Of a stretch of 64,000 nucleotides of DNA, positions 60,880 to 64,000 are shown one piece after another (position 1 is the first letter of the stretch; each line of letters opens with the position of its first letter). The stretch comes from Paenibacillus soyae. Lineage in GTDB: Bacteria > Bacillota > Bacilli > Paenibacillales > Paenibacillaceae. Location: positions 248,001 to 312,000 of the forward strand of contig NZ_JANIPJ010000005.1 of the NCBI RefSeq assembly GCF_024623455.1, given 5' to 3'. Both the position numbers and the translations under genes were made by a program. The notes beneath the pieces are model-generated. The model was not told where the DNA came from. It saw nothing but the letters and a program-made list of their open reading frames with translations, and made no database searches.

Positions 60880-60917
60880 GAAGCAAAGGGCTGTCCTCGG
60901 GGACAGCCCTTTGCTTC
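60880..60917 (-). terminator. Very strong hairpin at the end of the small minus-strand gene
   Basis: Perfect 17-bp stem (GAAGCAAAGGGCTGTCC and its complement) with a 4-nt loop, just past the stop of the next minus-strand gene. Confidence 0.8.
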
Positions 60918-60928
60918 GGCCACGTTAT

Positions 60929-61147
60929 TCAGCTGACTTCCAGATATAGCTTTGTTCCGTCGTTATATTGGAAGATGGCGACGTCGCGTACCATCTCTAC
61001 GGATTTGATACGTTTCCACTTTTTCCTGAAATCGAAGTCCAATTCCATTTCATGCAATTTATGACCCAGCAGTTCTACAGATGCTGATTGTTCGTTAGGG
61101 TAATAGACAGGGACGGAACGATTTTTGAAGGTAATGATTCGCATCAT
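60929..61147 (-). CDS. Small hypothetical protein
   Basis: 72 residues, family not recognised. Mixed alpha/beta with KLHEMELDFDFRKKWKRIKS in the middle and a beta-like end (VAIFQYNDGTKLYLEVS); no Cys, no signal peptide. Two ATGs in a row (61147, 61144) lie 11-14 bp after GGAGG; a longer frame to 61180 is less likely. A structured RNA-like element lies upstream. Confidence 0.55.
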   Translation of the reverse strand: MMRIITFKNRSVPVYYPNEQSASVELLGHKLHEMELDFDFRKKWKRIKSVEMVRDVAIFQYNDGTKLYLEVS

Positions 61148-61290
61148 AGTACCATGCACCTCCGGTTGCGTTTTTCCCATTATACCTAGAACATTTTAGC
61201 CTCGTATGAAACTGTCGTCAGGATAATGTTACCTTTGCTAATACATTCCTAATAGTTCACATTCAAATTGTCCAGTTTTCAACACCGAGA

Positions 61291-61370
61291 AGATCGGATG
61301 AAGCTAGGAACTGAGGAGCGGAGCGTAGCAGCGCTACGTGAGCACCGGAAGTTCCGGCTGAATCCGATAT
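61291..61370. ncRNA. Compact structured element, possible RNA motif or repeat
   Basis: Nested helices: ATCGGAT (61293-61299) with ATCCGAT (61362-61368), GGAACT (61307-61312) with AGTTCC (61350-61355), and CGTAGC (61324-61329) with GCTACG (61333-61338) around AGC. The stretch GTGAGCACCGGAAGTTCC sits in the 3' half. The fold is consistent on either strand. It lies in a 270-bp gene-free gap. I believe similar sequences recur in Paenibacillus intergenic regions, but cannot check; no known RNA class assigned. Confidence 0.4.
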
Positions 61371-61418
61371 TCGATGTCGAGAAGGCTTCCTGATATGCTT
61401 CGTGATCAAAAGTGGACC

Positions 61419-61772
61419 TTAAGAGCTGCTGTACGCCCATTTCTTTTTGTAGTAGCCGTGTCCGTAATGATGATTGTAACGGTGCGGCGGATGTGGCGGG
61501 TAATAAGGCTGTTGACCAGTCGGCGGGTAAGGCGGCTGCTGCGGATAAGGCGGCTGCCCCGCGTGCTGGTTCGGGTAATGTCCTTGCGGGTAGGGCGGCT
61601 GACCTTGCGGATAAGGCGGCTGTCCCGGATATTGACCGTGATGCTGATTCGGGTAAGGCGGGTGCTGCGGATAATGAGGCGGCGGGTAATAGCCTTTCTT
61701 GAAGTCGCTGCTGCTCATGAGGTAATGTCCGTATTTGGGTCCCGCAATGGAATGCAAAATGCGTTTAAGCAT
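61419..61772 (-). CDS. Pro/Tyr/Gln/His-rich low-complexity protein
   Basis: 117 residues. A short conserved-looking start (MLKRILHSIAGPKYGHYLMS) is followed by repeats of PPYPQ/PPYPNQ (about 28-92) and a His/Tyr/Lys tail ending YGHGYYKKKWAYSSS. No signal peptide or membrane helix. GGAGG lies 8 bp before the ATG. The repeats make long open frames on the other strand, which are shadows. Such proteins occur in spore coats and cell surfaces; function unknown. Faces a Ser/Thr kinase gene divergently. Confidence 0.65.
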   Translation of the reverse strand: MLKRILHSIAGPKYGHYLMSSSDFKKGYYPPPHYPQHPPYPNQHHGQYPGQPPYPQGQPPYPQGHYPNQHAGQPPYPQQPPYPPTGQQPYYPPHPPHRYNHHYGHGYYKKKWAYSSS

Positions 61773-61922
61773 AGTTGAAACCTCCTTTGGAATGGGTGAA
61801 GATGAACGGTGTTAACTATTAATACGTTGTTTGCGGCATGAGGTTTCTCTGCACTCGCCGTATGCCAATAAACTCGACATAGGTCTAGTACGGATGTAAG
61901 CTAGGATGAGAGGTGATGCGTG

Positions 61923-62771
61923 ATGAATCGGTTAGCGTCGAAATGGCGCGGCATGGTGGAAGCTTGGCGCGATTATCCGTTGCAGCAAGGCGCCGTTTGG
62001 GATGGCCGGTACCGAATCGAACGGCTGCTCGGAATGGGAAGCTACGGCCAGGCTTATGTCTGTCTGGACCTGCAATCGAACGAATTCGTACTGCTGAAGC
62101 GCAACAAGCCTAGCAAGGGCGGCGTCGGAATCGAGCTGCTGCGCAGGGAGAGCGCGATCATGGAGCAGCTTAAGCACCCGCAGATCCCAAGGCGTATCGC
62201 GTACAGCAAGCGGCGCAGGGACGAAGCGCTCATTATGGAATATGTGGAAGGCTATAACCTGGAGTTTGCGATATATGAGAAGAAAACGGCGTTCACGGCG
62301 GAAGAAGCGCTAAGGATGCTGATGCAGTTGATGGAGCCGCTTCGCTATTTGCATGAACAAGGCTATGTGCACCGGGATGTACGCATTCCGAACGTGCTGC
62401 TAAGGGGTGGCGCGCTTCATCTTGTCGACTTCGGATTGGCCTGCCGGATTGGCGAGCAGCTGCCTCCAGGGCTTCGCGATGCCCTCGGCGAAGGCAGCGG
62501 CTTGGCGAGAGACAGCGCGGCCGCCGTCAAACGGCGAATGAGAGGCGCTCATCCTTCCAGCGATTGGTTCGGTCTGGGGCATCTGTTCTTGTTCGTGATG
62601 TATTCGGGCTATGAGCCTCCCGAAGGAGCCGAAGAAAAATCGTGGATGGAGGAGCTGCGGCTGCGGCCCGAGATCGAACATTTTGTAGGGAAGCTGCTTC
62701 AAGACGAAGCGGCCTGGACGACGACGGAGCAGTGCAGGCAAGAGCTTTCCGCGCTGCTTGATCGGCTCTAG
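61923..62771 (+). CDS. Soluble Ser/Thr protein kinase
   Basis: 282 residues, single kinase domain. Gly-rich loop LLGMGSYGQAY (about 35-45), Lys in VLLKRN, hinge MEYVEGYNLEF, catalytic loop HRDVRIPNVLL (Arg replaces the usual Lys of HRDxKxxN), metal-binding DFGLA. The activation segment is long and basic (AAAVKRRMRGAHPSSDWFGLG). No PASTA or membrane segment, so it is not PrkC. ATG 61923 follows GAGAGGTG; GTG 61920 is too close to it. Targets unknown. Confidence 0.83.
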   Translation: MNRLASKWRGMVEAWRDYPLQQGAVWDGRYRIERLLGMGSYGQAYVCLDLQSNEFVLLKRNKPSKGGVGIELLRRESAIMEQLKHPQIPRRIAYSKRRRDEALIMEYVEGYNLEFAIYEKKTAFTAEEALRMLMQLMEPLRYLHEQGYVHRDVRIPNVLLRGGALHLVDFGLACRIGEQLPPGLRDALGEGSGLARDSAAAVKRRMRGAHPSSDWFGLGHLFLFVMYSGYEPPEGAEEKSWMEELRLRPEIEHFVGKLLQDEAAWTTTEQCRQELSALLDRL

Positions 62772-62808
62772 ACCCTATTAGGCAAGGGATGATGGCCAGC
62801 AGGCGTTG

Positions 62809-63462
62809 TTACGGTCCTGCTGGCGGGATCCAGACGTAGTGCACGAGCGCGATCAACGCCAGATGCAGCGGATAGAAGCTCCTCCATATGAACCGAGGAA
62901 CGCGGACGCGATCCATGCTCCTCATGAGGTCCGGCAGATAGACGATCCAGATCGTCGCGAGCAGACTGAACAGCTGCAGCACCCAGCCTTTGTAGAAGAC
63001 GCTGGCGATATTCAGAATCAAATGCAGAACAACGTACAGCTGCGGCTGCGCATAGCGGAAGATCAAAGCGAGCAGCAGCGCATAGGCGCCGTAGTCGAAC
63101 GGAATGGCTTCCAGCAGCACGAGCATCGCTGCCGTAATGGCGAAGCCGACAGCCGGCTTGGTTGAAAAACGGTCCAGCAGAATAAAGGTCAGCAAACAGA
63201 AAAACAAAGTAGCGACGACATTGAGCTCCGTGACATGAAACGCGAGCATATACGGAATTTGGGAGATAACCGCAAGCAGCCCGAGTCTCGTCAAATATTT
63301 GGTCGCGTCGCGCGTTCGGAAGTACCCTATAACAATAGCATACACATAAAATGGTAAAGCGAAACGTCCGATAATCCGCCAGATGGGATCGTCGGGAAAC
63401 CATACGGCTCCGATATGGTCGATGAGCATCGTGAGCATGGCGAGAAACTGGATGGCAATCAC
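62809..63462 (-). CDS. TraX family membrane protein
   Basis: 217 residues, six or more transmembrane helices. FLAMLTMLIDHIGAVWFP and IIGRFALPFYVYAIVIGYFRTRD are the TraX signature; the F-plasmid member acetylates pilin, but chromosomal Firmicute copies have unknown acceptors. Start GTG at 63462 with only a weak AGCGCAGG site. Next to the manganese catalase gene, unrelated in function. Confidence 0.82.
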   Translation of the reverse strand: MIAIQFLAMLTMLIDHIGAVWFPDDPIWRIIGRFALPFYVYAIVIGYFRTRDATKYLTRLGLLAVISQIPYMLAFHVTELNVVATLFFCLLTFILLDRFSTKPAVGFAITAAMLVLLEAIPFDYGAYALLLALIFRYAQPQLYVVLHLILNIASVFYKGWVLQLFSLLATIWIVYLPDLMRSMDRVRVPRFIWRSFYPLHLALIALVHYVWIPPAGP

Positions 63463-63534
63463 CTGCGCTTTGTTAGCTTATGGATTGCCTACAGTATAAC
63501 ACATGCCTTGTCTTGCCGGAGAATGCCGGACGCG

Positions 63535-64000
63535 CTACAATCCCGCGTTTTTCTTGAGCCTCGCTGCGATCTCCATAAATTCTTCCTGCGAGATGCCAGG
63601 CGCGAATTCCTCCGGAAGCTCCGCCAAATCCGGCATCGGCGCGCCTTCCGGCGAGCCTTGAATGACCTCCAGCTTCGCCCCCGTCTGCGGATTCTGTCCG
63701 CTCCAGATGAGCACCACGTCCTTGTAATCATGAGGGCTGAACGTATACAGCTTGTTGCCGAGACCCATGGCCTCGTATTTGCGCGCGGCCTCGAACTGCT
63801 CGTTGCTTAGGTTCGGAATCGGAATCAGCTTCTTGATATCGACTCCGGTCGCCATCTCCAGAGCCTTGGCATACGCGAGCACGTGGACGCCGCCGCGCAC
63901 GAGCAGGAAGCCGATCAAGGCGCGCGCGGTCGGATGGTCGGTCATTTCGTATACGCGCATCTTATGGGTGCGCGCTCCGCATTCCAGGAAGAAATTGTGG
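63535..64000 (-). CDS. Manganese catalase family protein (5' partial)
   Basis: C-terminal 155 residues; the frame is open to the right edge, so the N-terminal four-helix part is missing. ECGARTHKMRVYEMTDHPTARALIGFLLVRGGVHVLAYAKALE matches the second half of the di-manganese four-helix bundle, with the Glu and His ligands in EMTDHP.. and GGVHVLAY. The end PEEFAPGISQEEFMEIAARLKKNAGL is the usual tail. It should remove hydrogen peroxide; in spore-formers such enzymes often occur in the coat (CotJC-like). Confidence 0.8.
   Translation of the reverse strand, partial: HNFFLECGARTHKMRVYEMTDHPTARALIGFLLVRGGVHVLAYAKALEMATGVDIKKLIPIPNLSNEQFEAARKYEAMGLGNKLYTFSPHDYKDVVLIWSGQNPQTGAKLEVIQGSPEGAPMPDLAELPEEFAPGISQEEFMEIAARLKKNAGL

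Noticed and set aside
61374..61778. 134-codon plus-strand Arg-rich frame
   Set aside because: Complement of the PPYPQ repeats of the minus-strand gene, which has a proper ribosome-binding site.

Overview
The window reads as chromosome of an endospore-forming, moderately high-GC Firmicute, most likely Paenibacillaceae (Paenibacillus or Cohnella type). This is inferred from gene content: a spore-coat transglutaminase (tgl), a YheC/D spore ATP-grasp protein, a bacilliredoxin-like YtxJ, an SLH protein, yhbDEF bactofilins, yhgE, khtTU, strong GGAGG ribosome-binding sites and frequent GTG/TTG starts. I see no rRNA, tRNA, insertion sequence, prophage or CRISPR array.

Layout. 0-4.5 kb: end of a ribose-type sugar ABC operon plus an RDD membrane protein. 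4.5-6.2 kb: hflX on the minus strand behind a ~380-nt leader that holds its own promoter, a 12-codon upstream ORF and a terminator just before hflX. 6.3-11.8 kb: a cytoplasmic 5'-nucleotidase-like enzyme, small proteins, a HAD phosphatase and tgl. 11.8-17.1 kb: a repeat-rich gap, a cyclophilin lipoprotein, ohrR with an operator-like dyad, and a three-gene module (sbnB-like, sbnA-like, acyl-adenylate ligase) suggesting a 2,3-diaminopropionate-derived metabolite. 17.3-23.3 kb: YheC/D, SLH protein, ytxJ, and a TetR regulator with yhgE, each preceded by a matching 31-bp operator-like element. 23.4-27.3 kb: potABCD polyamine uptake operon. 27.8-34 kb: yhbDEF, two MFS exporters (one paired with an ArsR repressor and two matching dyads), and a HAD hydrolase. 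34-41.3 kb: a 1048-residue secreted NHL/copper-amine-oxidase-like/FecR/coiled-coil protein, a divergent stand-alone IF-3 paralog, and an FdhF/YdeP-type molybdoenzyme with FdhD. 41.3-51 kb: an ABC exporter behind a Fur-box-like site, khtTU, a LysM 5'-nucleotidase with a stop codon in its signal peptide, deoC, an epimerase and a membrane-anchored parvulin. 51-60.8 kb: a five-gene signalling cluster (MHYT-GGDEF-EAL, HD-GYP, hybrid histidine kinase with Hpt, OmpR-type regulator, degenerate GGDEF-EAL). 60.9-64 kb: a structured RNA-like element, a Pro/Tyr-rich protein, a Ser/Thr kinase, TraX and the end of a manganese catalase.

The strongest candidates for something new are: (1) the hflX leader, whose short ORF carries Arg-Val-Arg at codons 6-8, the macrolide-arrest pattern, ahead of a terminator; (2) the signalling cluster, in which both GGDEF-EAL proteins have lost catalytic residues while the HD-GYP enzyme is intact, with 11-bp-spaced direct repeats upstream of the regulator and of the second EAL gene; and (3) the orphan IF-3 paralog. 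Two families of short palindromic intergenic repeats also recur across the window.
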